The notes beneath the pieces are model-generated. The model made no database searches, was not told where the DNA came from, and saw only the letters and a list, made by a program, of their open reading frames with translations. A program made the position numbers and the translations under genes. Of a DNA stretch of 64,000 nucleotides, positions 52,501-60,697 are shown piece by piece. Within the stretch, counting starts at the first letter, position 1, and each line of letters begins with the position of its first letter. The stretch is from NCBI GenBank assembly GCA_028284155.1, contig JANQSF010000034.1, positions 29,321 through 93,320 on the forward strand, in the 5' to 3' direction. The DNA comes from Phycisphaeraceae bacterium (GTDB taxonomy: Bacteria; Planctomycetota; Phycisphaerae; Phycisphaerales; Phycisphaeraceae).

Positions 52501-55500
52501 GAATTCCGCTACATCCTCGACCGCAAATATGCGCTGAAGTACCCGGGCAACATGCTCAAGCGGCCGGGCGTGCTGCTCAACCCGTGGGCGATCCGCGACA
52601 CGAACACCGGCAAGCAGAACGCCGACTTTAAAGCCGGCTTCTTTGGTTCGGGCGGCGAAGGACGCGGCACGATGGCTCGGCCTAAGACGGCGCCGCCGCC
52701 CGCGCCACAGCGCGGCGATTTCGCCAGCCTCGACTACCTCGCGTACACCTCGGCCGTGCTGTTGAACCTCACGCCGGACAAGAACGGCGTGATCGAGATC
52801 GACCGCGAGCAACTCGGCACACACCAGCACATCCACGTCGTCGCGGTCGATCCGACGAGCACGGTGTACCGACAGGTCTCATTGCCGCAACCGGAGACCG
52901 ATCACCTCGACCTGCGGTTGAGCGACGGTCTTGATCCGAAGAAACACTACACCGAGCAGAAGCAGATCACCGTCGTGGGCAAGAACGACCAGTTCGTGCT
53001 CGACGACATCACCAGCGGCAAGTTCGAGGCGTACGACAACCTCGCCCGCGTCTACACGCTGTACGCGACGCTCAGCGGCAACCCGACGCTCGTCGAGTTC
53101 GGGTTCGTCCTGCGTTGGCCGAAGATGAAGGACGATGAGAAGCGCACGCTCTACTCGAAGTACGCCTGTCACGAGCTGAACTTCTTCATCTATAAGAAGG
53201 ACCCCAAGTTCTTCAAGGCCGTGGTCAAGCCTTACCTGGCCAACAAGAAGGACAAGACGTTCCTCGACAATTGGCTTCTCGGGAACGACCTGAAGCATTA
53301 CGTCGAGCCATGGGCATACGCCCGGCTGAACATGGTCGAGCGCGTGCTGCTGGCCCGTCATCTCGACGGCGAGAGCGCGCACACCGCACGCCACGTAACC
53401 GATCTCTACAACCTGATGCCGCCGAACGTTGACCGGTTCAACCAGTTGTTCGGGACGGCGATCAAGGGCAGTGCGCTGGAGACGGGTGACAAGTGGGGTG
53501 TCCGCACGGCGACGGCGGCGACGAAGCCGACGGCGCGATACCGTCAGAGCGGCGAGAAGTCACGCAATCATTTGGCCGACCTGAGCGCTGCGGCCGCGGA
53601 AGGCGCGCCCGCTCCCACCGAGACGCCGACGGCCCCCGGCGCGCCGCGGCCAGCCGTGCGTTCCGAATTGAAGAAGATGTCCGAGAGCCTGCGTCGAGTC
53701 GATGCTAAGCGCGACGCGGCCAAGTTCGCCGATGCGGACGATGCGCTGGAGATGGACGGAGCCGTCTTGCGCGGCAATGCCCGTCGGAAGGGGGCCGTTG
53801 CCGGCAAACTGTACGAGGCCGAGGAGCAAAACCGCAAGGCCGTCCGACAGCTCTACCGCAAGCTAGACAAGACCAAGGAGTGGGTCGAGAACAACTACTA
53901 CCACCTGCCGATCGAGCGGCAGGTCGCCAGCCTGGTCACCGTCAACGCGTTCTGGAAGGACCTGGCGCAACACGATCCGACCAAGCCGTTCTACTCGACG
54001 AACCTGGCGGAAGCGTCACGCAACTTCACGGAGATGATGTTCGCCCTGTCGGTACTGGACATCCCGTTCGAGGCGGGTGAGCACAAGACCGCGTTCGACA
54101 AGACGCGGATGACGCTCAAGCCGGGCAGCTACATGGTCGTGTACCACCGGCAGATCAAGGAAGCGAACACGCCGGACGAGGCGACACCGATCCTGGTCAA
54201 CCAGAACTTCTTCCGACGCGACGACCGCTACAAGATGGTCGAGAACGAGCGGATGGACAAGTTCGTGACCGACGAGTTCCTCGTGCACACGGTTTACGGC
54301 TGCCAGGTCGTGGTGACGAACCCGACGTCGGCGCGGCAGAAGCTCGACATCCTGTTGCAGGTGCCGGTCGGCGCGATGCCGGTGCTGAACGGTCAGTACA
54401 CGCGCAGCGTGCACATCAACCTTCAGCCGTACCACACGCAGACGCTCGAGTACTACTTCTACTTCCCGGCCGCGGGCAACTACGAGCACTACCCCGTGCA
54501 CGTCGCCAAGCGGGAAGAGGCGATCGCGTTCGCCAAGCCGGTCACGCTGAAGGTCGTCAACGAGTTGTCGAAGATCGACAAGAACTCGTGGCAGTACATC
54601 AGCCAGCACGGCAGCGAAGACGACGTGATCGACTACCTGAACGCGAACAACGTGCACGCGATCGACCTGGGCAAGATCGCGTGGCGGATGCGGGACAAGG
54701 CGTTCTTCCAGCGGGCCGTCCCGCTGCTGGCCAAGCGTCACGCGTACCACCACACGCTCTGGTCGTACGGCATCTACCACAACGACGTGCCGCCGATCCG
54801 GCAGTACATGGCCCACTCCGAGGGCTTCCTGCGTCAGTGCGGGCAGTACCTGGTCAGCCCGCTGGCGACGATCGACCCGGTCACTCGGCATTGGTATCAG
54901 CACATGGAATACGACCCTCTGGTCAACGCGCGGGCGCACCAGTTGAGCAAACGCCGCCGAATCGTGAACGACCGGTTCAACCAGCAGTACCACCGGCTCA
55001 TGAAGGTGCTGTCGTACAAGCGGACGCTGAACGACGACGACCTGCTGGCGGTGACGTATTTCATGCTGTTGCAGGACCGCGTGGGCGAAGCGCTGGCGTT
55101 CTTCAACGCCGTCAACGTCGAGGGCGTGCCGACGCGTATCCAATACGACTACATGGCCGCGTACATCGATATGTACAGCGACGACCCGAAGGTCGCGCCG
55201 AGCATCGTCGCCAAGCACACGGACCACCCGGTCGATCGTTGGCGGAACCTATTCCAGGCCGTGGCGCACCAGCTCAACGAGATCCACGGCAAGAACTTCA
55301 AGGCGGCCGACCTCGAGGACCGCACGCAGGCGCAGACCGGGCTGGCCGCGTCGTCGCCGACCTTCGAGGTGAAGGTCGAGTCGCGACAGGTCACGGTGGA
55401 CTACCAGAACCTGTCCGAGGTGACACTGAACTACTACCTGATGGACATCGAGATGCTGTTCAGCCGAAACCCGTTCGTGCAACAGGTCTCGGGTGCATTC

Positions 55501-55929
55501 TCGTACGTGAAGCCGAACCTGACGAAGGTCGTGAAGCTGCCCAAGGGCAAGCCGAACGTCACGCTGCCGCTGCCGGCCGAATTGCATAACCGCAACGTGC
55601 TGGTCGAGGTGGTCGGCGGCGGGATGCGCAAGTCGGCGCCGTACTACTCGAACGCGATGACCGTGCAGATGGTCGAGAACTACGGCCAACTGCGCGTGAC
55701 CAACCGCGCGACGGGTCGGCCGATCCCCAAGGTTTACGTCAAGGTGTACGCCCGCATGAACAACGGTCAGGTCAAGTTCTACAAGGACGGGTACACCGAC
55801 CTGCGCGGGCGGTTCGACTACACGTCGCTGAACACGAACGAGCTGGACATCGTGTCGAAGTTCTCGCTGCTCGTGCTCAGCGACGCACACGGCGCGGTCG
55901 TGCGTGAGGCGTCACCGCCGAAGCGTTGA
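49546..55929 (+). CDS. Giant secreted multidomain protein, alpha-2-macroglobulin-like in part
   Basis: 2127 residues from the ATG at 49546 (GGAGA five bases upstream). Signal peptide MSRFALRHAAVLFAVTLACL. An alpha-helical N-terminal region resembling TPR repeats (about 30-400) is followed by beta-domains like the MG domains of alpha-2-macroglobulins (LHVKNVKTLIVKVYEVNTT near 440; GRGVYVIDFIGNGKNSRMLV near 510). Then come a carboxypeptidase-regulatory-like domain (near 540-585), Pro/Ala-rich linkers (near 1050 and 1350), a second helical region and a transthyretin-like C-terminal domain (GRPIPKVYVKVYARMNNGQV). No thioester motif CGEQ is present, so it is not a canonical protease trap. Role unknown; probably periplasmic or at the surface. 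Confidence 0.82.
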   Translation: MSRFALRHAAVLFAVTLACLLPTRISGQEIGYIEDFALAKNREHALKQLIPGTRDYYYYHALHHQNLEQFDKVEELLKPWIARHGHTQRVWEIKHRQALLTYDKNNKATLDYLRQRLNLQFNHQRESLGRGVNLPSKFDQNLIAWDRLAAHALRYSNMSRFEDSALERMSQRKLSDEQRHNLLRRLQRPDVPGLPELVIADIHGRYTSSFGQLPIHGKMTIAQLEALLKIEGKWLNYSGFINAYITKLRPEADIDWRNDPEAYGAYLDRLWAFVTRLSPAHNSLKAHVLYHRLLFDRTQGEYNKNRFMTYIQLPRRMGYVNHKWINRTEVKRYAANLSANYSGQTQLPTVGNDEKLVRDYLLHFFVKETSIKPYETYIEPGYLNVALAESKVLNGLGDLEKWYSTFSPSYYQALKDRVDLDFAFTNKTQLSPDDAVSVDLHVKNVKTLIVKVYEVNTTAYYRMNLREIDTDITLDGLVANEEQTFKYDEPPLRRVKRHFAFPKLTGRGVYVIDFIGNGKNSRMLVRKGKYHFLSRMGGAGHVVTVLDEKNQHVKNATLRVGGQTYETDKTGRITVPYSNRPGVVPVVVTADGYSSLANLSHSSESYQLHAGIYVDRESLLSRKQATVVVRPSLTLNGTPVSLDVLEDVKLTITSVDTDGVQTTKEVSEFKVYEDRESVYKLQTPARLRQVSFSLTAKVQNLSQAKKVNLATGQSFQLNQIAQTEKVEDLHLSLVDGSYKVDLFGRTGEAKPKRSVYLAVKHRDFKDQVNVTLQTDAAGRIDMGPLANITHITARGPEGTSHTWPLRHDRVAHASNVYGRAGEPITIPVAFNPKQVKASDLSLLEMRGGTFSADVLKSVKLKNGSLHIDDLPRGLYSLYIKPTKQHVTLRLTEGDTRSGYVMGDYHLLQRRLLDPLHIVSLNANDKAVTVKLANATKFARVHVFATRQRPAYDPFAHISRVRAPEPYLIQRAKAKTVYLAGRQIGDEFRYILDRKYALKYPGNMLKRPGVLLNPWAIRDTNTGKQNADFKAGFFGSGGEGRGTMARPKTAPPPAPQRGDFASLDYLAYTSAVLLNLTPDKNGVIEIDREQLGTHQHIHVVAVDPTSTVYRQVSLPQPETDHLDLRLSDGLDPKKHYTEQKQITVVGKNDQFVLDDITSGKFEAYDNLARVYTLYATLSGNPTLVEFGFVLRWPKMKDDEKRTLYSKYACHELNFFIYKKDPKFFKAVVKPYLANKKDKTFLDNWLLGNDLKHYVEPWAYARLNMVERVLLARHLDGESAHTARHVTDLYNLMPPNVDRFNQLFGTAIKGSALETGDKWGVRTATAATKPTARYRQSGEKSRNHLADLSAAAAEGAPAPTETPTAPGAPRPAVRSELKKMSESLRRVDAKRDAAKFADADDALEMDGAVLRGNARRKGAVAGKLYEAEEQNRKAVRQLYRKLDKTKEWVENNYYHLPIERQVASLVTVNAFWKDLAQHDPTKPFYSTNLAEASRNFTEMMFALSVLDIPFEAGEHKTAFDKTRMTLKPGSYMVVYHRQIKEANTPDEATPILVNQNFFRRDDRYKMVENERMDKFVTDEFLVHTVYGCQVVVTNPTSARQKLDILLQVPVGAMPVLNGQYTRSVHINLQPYHTQTLEYYFYFPAAGNYEHYPVHVAKREEAIAFAKPVTLKVVNELSKIDKNSWQYISQHGSEDDVIDYLNANNVHAIDLGKIAWRMRDKAFFQRAVPLLAKRHAYHHTLWSYGIYHNDVPPIRQYMAHSEGFLRQCGQYLVSPLATIDPVTRHWYQHMEYDPLVNARAHQLSKRRRIVNDRFNQQYHRLMKVLSYKRTLNDDDLLAVTYFMLLQDRVGEALAFFNAVNVEGVPTRIQYDYMAAYIDMYSDDPKVAPSIVAKHTDHPVDRWRNLFQAVAHQLNEIHGKNFKAADLEDRTQAQTGLAASSPTFEVKVESRQVTVDYQNLSEVTLNYYLMDIEMLFSRNPFVQQVSGAFSYVKPNLTKVVKLPKGKPNVTLPLPAELHNRNVLVEVVGGGMRKSAPYYSNAMTVQMVENYGQLRVTNRATGRPIPKVYVKVYARMNNGQVKFYKDGYTDLRGRFDYTSLNTNELDIVSKFSLLVLSDAHGAVVREASPPKR

Positions 55930-55958
55930 GCGGGCGACATCGACAATCTGTTAACAAT

Positions 55959-56012
55959 CGAAGCGTTTCGCGGCCTGGGACGACCCAAGGCCGCGAGACG
56001 CTTCGGCTTTTT
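55959..56012 (+). terminator. Strong intrinsic terminator after the giant gene
   Basis: 18-bp stem with one G-T pair (55959-55976 with 55988-56005), 11-base loop, then GC and TTTTT at 56008-56012. Separates the giant gene from the desaturase unit. Confidence 0.9.
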
Positions 56013-56143
56013 CAGGGCAAACCGGACCCCGGTTTCATGACGCGACACGCCAAACGACACGCAAACTGACCCTCGGGGACACAAGCTGCCGAATGGACTA
56101 CTATTGATTATCGGTCATTATTGAACACCTTCGGACGCCGCAC

Positions 56144-57160
56144 GTGCGAGAGTCGAAACAGCTACTGCTGGACAGCCGAGCGTTCGCCCAAGACGACCCC
56201 GCGCGTTCGTGGTGGGCGATGGTGAGCACGGCCGTGCTGCTCGCGGCGGGCTTCACACTTTGCTGCTTCGACTGGCACTTGGCGGTGCGCATCCCGCTGA
56301 CGATCCTGACCGGCCTGCTGCTCGTGCGGATGTTCGTCATCTACCACGACTACGAGCACGGCAGCATCCTAAAGAAATCGAAGGTCGCCAAAGTCATCAT
56401 GACGTTCTACGGCCTCGGGGCGCTCAACGCGCCCAGCATCTGGGCGCGGTCACACAACCACCACCACAAGAACAACTGCCGGTTGCACGGCGGGTTCATC
56501 GGCTCATTTCCGACGATGACTGTGCAGGAGTACGAGGAGTCGTCGTTCTGGCAGCGCGTGGGCTACCGCATCTCGCGTCACCCGGTGACGATCGCGATGG
56601 CGCTCTACACGGTGTTCCTGTTCGGCATGACGATCCGCCCGCTGTTCATCAACCCGCGTCAGCACTTCGACTGCGTCATCGCCCTGCTGTTCCAGGCGGC
56701 GATCATCACGCTGGCATTGGTGTTCGGCGACGTGTGGGTGCTGCTGTTCGCGATCGTCTTCCCGGGCATGATCGCCTCGGCCGTGGGGGCGTATCTCTTC
56801 TACGCGCAGCACAACTTCCCGGGCGTCAAGCTGCGCGACCGCGCGGGCTGGGACCACGTCTTCGCCGCGATGCACTCGTCGAGCTACATCCCGATGAGCC
56901 CGGTCATGGCCTGGTTCACGGGCAACATCGGCTACCACCACATCCACCACCTCAACCACAAGATCCCGTTCTACAACCTGCCCACGGCGATGGACGAGTT
57001 CGAAGAACTGCAAGCGCCCGGCCGAACGACGCTGATGCCTTGGGACGTGGCAAAGTGCCTGCGGTTGAAGCTCTGGGATCACGACCAGGACCGGCTTATT
57101 TCATGGGGCGAGTACCGCGCTCTGAAACGCGATCAGGCCGCGACCGCCGCGGCGAATTGA
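56144..57160 (+). CDS. Fatty acid desaturase with a C-terminal EF-hand loop
   Basis: Integral membrane di-iron desaturase or hydroxylase of 338 residues with a GTG start. The three His boxes are HDYEH (residues 68-72), HNHHH (104-108) and HHIHH (about 265-269), arranged among four hydrophobic segments as in acyl-lipid desaturases. Near the C-terminus residues 312-323, DHDQDRLISWGE, match the 12-position calcium loop of an EF-hand (Asp at 1, 3, 5; Ile at 8; Glu at 12) with Arg instead of Gly at 6. A calcium loop on a desaturase is unusual. It is followed six bases later by a lipase gene, so the two probably form an operon. Confidence 0.92.
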   Translation: MRESKQLLLDSRAFAQDDPARSWWAMVSTAVLLAAGFTLCCFDWHLAVRIPLTILTGLLLVRMFVIYHDYEHGSILKKSKVAKVIMTFYGLGALNAPSIWARSHNHHHKNNCRLHGGFIGSFPTMTVQEYEESSFWQRVGYRISRHPVTIAMALYTVFLFGMTIRPLFINPRQHFDCVIALLFQAAIITLALVFGDVWVLLFAIVFPGMIASAVGAYLFYAQHNFPGVKLRDRAGWDHVFAAMHSSSYIPMSPVMAWFTGNIGYHHIHHLNHKIPFYNLPTAMDEFEELQAPGRTTLMPWDVAKCLRLKLWDHDQDRLISWGEYRALKRDQAATAAAN

Positions 57161-57166
57161 CGCGAG

Positions 57167-58078
57167 ATGCCCACCGCACATGACGACTCTTGGCGCGCCC
57201 TGTTTCGCCCCGGCGAGGCCAACGCCTACTTTCAGGACGACGTGACGGCGTTCGATCCGTCGGACGACGGCAACCTGCTTGTGCGGGCGTGGTGGTGCGC
57301 CGAGTTGTCTCGGCTGATCTACCGGCAAGGTCGGGACGAAGTTGGCGACGATGCGCTCGACCCGCCGCGCGACGTGATCCTTGCGAGCTTCGGCTTACAC
57401 GAAGCGGTTTTCATCAGTGAGCAGGGCACGCAGGCGCTGCTCGTCACGTCGCGCGACGGCGACACGAAACCTTTCACCATCCTCGTCTTCCGCGGCACGC
57501 ACGACCTGCGCGACTGGCTGACCAATCTCACATTGACCTGGACCGACTGGCCGAGCGGCGGTGTTGTACATAGCGGGTTCAAGCAGGCATTCGACGCGGT
57601 TTGGCCGAGCGTCGCGACGGCGCTCGGCGCATTACCCGATCCGCTCTTCATGACTGGACACAGCCTCGGCGGCGCGCTGGCGACGCTCGCCGCATCCGTG
57701 CACCGCCCCGCCGGGCTGGTCACGTTCGGCTGCCCGCGCGTCGGCGACGAGGCGTTTGTCGATTCGATTGACCGCGTCAAGCACGCGCGCTTCGTCAACA
57801 ACCGCGATATCGTCACAACGCTGCCCATGCCGCAAGGCCCGCCCGGATACCGCCACCACGGCGAACTGCATCAACTGACACGCGACAGCCGGCTGCTGAT
57901 CGACCCGTCCGACGCAGAACTGTCGGACGACCGCGACGCGAACGACACTGTTTGGCCGAGCAACCCCCTCGAATGGGCCAAGTTGTTCGACCTGAAGCCC
58001 GCCCGCTTTCTTTCCGACCACGCGCCGGTGAACTATGTCGCTCACCTGGCGGCCTGCCTCCACGAGCCGCGGGCGTGA
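57167..58078 (+). CDS. Class 3 lipase family protein
   Basis: 303-residue alpha/beta hydrolase, cytoplasmic as no signal peptide is seen. The nucleophile elbow is FMTGHSLGGALATLAAS (G-H-S-L-G). The Asp is expected in FVNNRDIVTTLPMP and the His in SDHAPVNYVAHL, so the triad typical of class 3 lipases is complete. The oxyanion region is LVFRGTHDLRDWLTNL. It is translated immediately after the desaturase gene, which suggests joint action on membrane or storage lipids (release and desaturation of acyl chains); that is inference. Confidence 0.92.
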   Translation: MPTAHDDSWRALFRPGEANAYFQDDVTAFDPSDDGNLLVRAWWCAELSRLIYRQGRDEVGDDALDPPRDVILASFGLHEAVFISEQGTQALLVTSRDGDTKPFTILVFRGTHDLRDWLTNLTLTWTDWPSGGVVHSGFKQAFDAVWPSVATALGALPDPLFMTGHSLGGALATLAASVHRPAGLVTFGCPRVGDEAFVDSIDRVKHARFVNNRDIVTTLPMPQGPPGYRHHGELHQLTRDSRLLIDPSDAELSDDRDANDTVWPSNPLEWAKLFDLKPARFLSDHAPVNYVAHLAACLHEPRA

Positions 58079-58118
58079 CCGCCAAACGTTGGCAGTGGTG
58101 TACTTCGAGCCTCGCTTT

Positions 58119-58187
58119 CGTGCCACGGCCGTGGCCGCCGTGCGGATCGCCCTGGATGTAGCACACGGCCGACACGGCCGTGGCACG
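58119..58187. repeat. Palindromic repeat, family A copy 2
   Basis: Inverted 24-bp arms at 58119-58142 and 58164-58187 with a 21-bp spacer, the same layout as the element at 9404-9472. The right arm is identical to that of copy 1; the left arm carries a few changes, so the copies are not clonal. Sits between the lipase gene and the DUF1080 gene. Confidence 0.82.
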
Positions 58188-58312
58188 AAACACACGCTCA
58201 CTTCACGACCCAAACGCACACACTGATGAAACCTTCTCCGCGTCGTGTACAATCTGGACGCACCGCGTACGGCACGCGGCCTCCCTCAACCACGACTCAC
58301 TGGAAATGCACC

Positions 58313-58966
58313 ATGTTCAACCTGTCCCGCGCCGTCTTCGCCGCCACCCTGCTCGTCCTGACCGCTACGTCGTTCGCGGCAGAAAAGGCGGACAAGGCAG
58401 AGAAGGGCTTTGTCACGCTGTTCAACGGCAAGAACCTCGACGGCTGGAAAGCCAGCGAAAACAAGGAAGCGTGCAAGGTCGAAGATGGCAACATCATCCT
58501 GCACGGCAAGCGCAGCCACCTGTTCTACACGGGCAAGGTCAACGGCGGCGAGTTCAAGGACTTCGAGTTCAAGTGCGAGGTCAAGACCTGGCCGAACGCC
58601 AACGCGGGCGTTTACTTCCACACCGAGTACCAGGAGTCCGGTTGGCCGAGCAAGGGCTACGAAGCGCAGGTCAACAACACGCACAAAGACCCGCGCAAGA
58701 CGGGCAGCCTTTACGCGATCAAGGACATAACGAAAGCGCCCGCGAAAGACGGCGAATGGTGGACGTACCACATCATCGTCAAGGGCAAGCGCATCGTGCT
58801 GAAGGTCAACGGTAAGACGACGGTCGATTACACCGAACCCGAAAAGCCGGAACGCCCTAACAATATGAAAGGCCGACTGCTCGGCAAGGGAACGTTCGCG
58901 TTCCAGGCCCACGACCCCGGCAGCAAGGTCGCGATCCGCAACGTGCGCGTGAAGGTGTTGGATTGA
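58313..58966 (+). CDS. DUF1080 (3-keto-disaccharide hydrolase-type) secreted protein
   Basis: 217 residues from MFNLSRAVFAATLLVLTATS, a signal peptide; 29 upstream residues are rejected. DUF1080 starts with KGFVTLFNGKNLDGWKAS, and the concanavalin-like beta-sandwich continues with FKDFEFKCEVKTWPNANAG, VYFHTEYQESGWPSKGYEAQ and WWTYHIIVKGKRIVLKVNGK, ending GTFAFQAHDPGSKVAIRNVR. Members of the family bind or cleave keto-sugars and are abundant in planctomycetes. It acts outside the cytoplasm. No partner gene is adjacent. Confidence 0.93.
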   Translation: MFNLSRAVFAATLLVLTATSFAAEKADKAEKGFVTLFNGKNLDGWKASENKEACKVEDGNIILHGKRSHLFYTGKVNGGEFKDFEFKCEVKTWPNANAGVYFHTEYQESGWPSKGYEAQVNNTHKDPRKTGSLYAIKDITKAPAKDGEWWTYHIIVKGKRIVLKVNGKTTVDYTEPEKPERPNNMKGRLLGKGTFAFQAHDPGSKVAIRNVRVKVLD

Positions 58967-59023
58967 CCTCTGTGCTAGCGAACAAGTTGAACAGGGTTTG
59001 ACCGCGGATGGAGACTCTTATGT

Positions 59024-59105
59024 GGGAGGGCGAGGCTCCGTCCGAGCCGTGGTAAAACTTGTACGTCTTGCTCGCCCCGCGGCTCGGACGGAGCCTCGCC
59101 CTCCC
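59024..59105. repeat. Palindromic repeat, family D (REPIN-like)
   Basis: Perfect 26-bp inverted arms at 59024-59049 and 59080-59105 with a 30-bp spacer. Arms carry GGGAGGGCGAGGCTCCGTCC. A diverged single arm occurs near 19391. Fills most of the space between the DUF1080 gene and the stop of the prepilin gene; no T-run, so not a simple terminator. Confidence 0.85.
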
Positions 59106-59194
59106 GATACCTCTATCCCATCACGTCGGAACAGCACACTTTTTCTCAACCATCCGCGCTATCCGCGCAATCCGCGGTCGCCTTTCCGAATCTC

Positions 59195-60064
59195 TCACAT
59201 CCCCGAGTCGAATCCGTAAACCGACTCGGCCCCGAACGTCGCGTCGAGGTCGGCCACCGCTGACTCCTCGATCCAATCGACCACCGGCTGCGTGACCTCA
59301 ACCGACGCGGCGTGCCCGTCGAGCATGGCGATGTTCGCTCGGCCCGCGTGGCGGAAGTGGCCGAAGCCCGTCCGCCAGCCCGGAACGCGTGAGTGCTGCG
59401 CGTAGTGCGGCTCGTAGAACATCTCCTGGCCGGCGGGCGTGAAGCGGAAGCCGTCCATGTGCACGGCGTCGACGAACGCGAACACGCGCGTCGGCTTCGC
59501 TACTTCATCGAGTCTGCGCGGCGGGTCGGCCTTATGCCAAAGCGGCGCGAGGCTTTCGTTGTAGCCGAAGTGGGCGGAACGCTGGTCGAACTTCGCGTAG
59601 AACCGGTCGCTACCAATCGGAAAGGCCGGGCACGCCAGCCGTGCGTCGATATCACCGCCCAGCCGGGCCGCCAATGGGCTTTGCGTCTTGTCCAACGGCC
59701 GATCGGGCGTCGAGGGCGCGTGCAGCCCGCCCAGTTCCCGACCGAACCACCAGACCACGTAGTCAGAATCGGCGGCGCTATTGTCCGGCAGGTGCATGCG
59801 GTTGGGGACGAAACGGCCGTCGTGGTCGCCGGTGTACGACGTCAACGCAATCGTCAGTTGCCGCTGGTGCTGCGCACACCTGGCCGAGCGCGCCGACTCG
59901 CGCGCGTTGCCCAGCGCGGGCAACATCATGCCGACGAGCATGGTGACCAGTGCCACGACGACCAGCAGTTCGACAATTGTGAAAGCGCGCAGCGTGCCGA
60001 CACACTTTGCAGAGCCAAAGTGTGGCAACCGATCTGTTCGACTCAGGCTGTGCATCCGTGCCAT
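59195..60064 (-). CDS. Prepilin-like protein with H-X9-DG motif, downstream of a B12 riboswitch
   Basis: 289 residues from the ATG at 60064, chosen because AAGGTGAG overlaps the stop of the preceding gene and sits a few bases upstream. The prepilin signal is CVGTLRAFTIVELLVVVALV, with cleavage expected before Phe. The mature protein ends with the H-X9-DG motif (HAGRANIAMLDG) typical of planctomycete pseudopilins. Its long leader, about 26 residues, is partly encoded by a copy of palindromic repeat C (60001-60028). It is the second gene of a two-gene unit with the PEP-CTERM gene (12 bp apart), so it is under the same cobalamin riboswitch. Confidence 0.9.
   Translation of the reverse strand: MARMHSLSRTDRLPHFGSAKCVGTLRAFTIVELLVVVALVTMLVGMMLPALGNARESARSARCAQHQRQLTIALTSYTGDHDGRFVPNRMHLPDNSAADSDYVVWWFGRELGGLHAPSTPDRPLDKTQSPLAARLGGDIDARLACPAFPIGSDRFYAKFDQRSAHFGYNESLAPLWHKADPPRRLDEVAKPTRVFAFVDAVHMDGFRFTPAGQEMFYEPHYAQHSRVPGWRTGFGHFRHAGRANIAMLDGHAASVEVTQPVVDWIEESAVADLDATFGAESVYGFDSGM
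60001..60028. repeat. Single module of palindromic repeat C inside the prepilin gene
   Basis: CACACTTTGC-AGA-GCCAAAGTGTGGC-type module, the same unit as in the element at 44958-45046. On the minus strand it encodes HFGSAKC of the prepilin leader, just before the cleavage region, so the repeat is read in frame as protein. Confidence 0.75.
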
Positions 60065-60076
60065 GCCCGCTCACCT

Positions 60077-60697
60077 TCATCGACGCCGCGCGAACAAGCC
60101 CGCAAGACCAACGCCGATCAACACCGCCGACGCCGGCTCCGGCACACTCGCCGCCCCGCCGCTGCCGATCGGCCGAAGCGGCGCGTTCGGCGTGTTCGCG
60201 TTGTCGAACGTGTTGTACCACCCGTCGAAACTCCCGTCGGTCAACACGCGGTCGGACACGCCCGCGCCGGCCGTCGTCCAATCGATCGACGGGTCGTTCA
60301 GCGTCCCCAACTCGAATCGCCAACCGCCCCCGGAGAAGAAGTCGTCGTTGCCGACGTTGGCCTGGTAGGTGAAGTTATCGACAAACACGATCGGCCCACC
60401 ACCGAAGTCGAAGACGCTGAAATCGAAAGCCAGGTCGCCGGCCGCCGACACGTCGTTGAGCATGTCGAGACTCGTCTGCGACCCGTCGTGCAGGTAGCTG
60501 AACGCGACGCTGTCGCCGCCGTGTTCGGAGAAATCAATCACCAGGAACGACTCGAACGGCCCAGTGCCGGCCGAATACTCGACATCCAACTCCAGCCCGT
60601 TGGCCGAGTCGATCACCACCGCGTCGGCCGATCGGCCGATGCAGCCGAACACGACCAGCACAACAACAGCAACCCATTCCATTTGACGAATCCACAT
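60077..60697 (-). CDS. PEP-CTERM surface protein controlled by a cobalamin riboswitch
   Basis: 206 residues from the ATG at 60697 (GAGGAG eight bases upstream). Signal peptide MWIRQMEWVAVVVLVVFGC ending near SADA. The mature part is acidic and aromatic, with FLVIDFSEHGGDSVAFSYLHD, FDFSVFDFGGGPIVFVDNF and GSFDGWYNTFDNANTP, and has no Cys. The C-terminus VPEPASAVLIGVGLAGLFA plus Arg residues is a PEP-CTERM sorting signal. It is the first gene after the cobalamin riboswitch, so expression should fall when adenosyl- or hydroxocobalamin is plentiful. A role in capture of corrinoids or cobalt at the surface is inference; no known B12-binding motif is seen. Confidence 0.88.
   Translation of the reverse strand: MWIRQMEWVAVVVLVVFGCIGRSADAVVIDSANGLELDVEYSAGTGPFESFLVIDFSEHGGDSVAFSYLHDGSQTSLDMLNDVSAAGDLAFDFSVFDFGGGPIVFVDNFTYQANVGNDDFFSGGGWRFELGTLNDPSIDWTTAGAGVSDRVLTDGSFDGWYNTFDNANTPNAPLRPIGSGGAASVPEPASAVLIGVGLAGLFARRR

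Noticed and set aside
49546..55929. The giant protein as a canonical alpha-2-macroglobulin
   Set aside because: No CGEQ thioester motif and no recognisable bait or receptor domain order.
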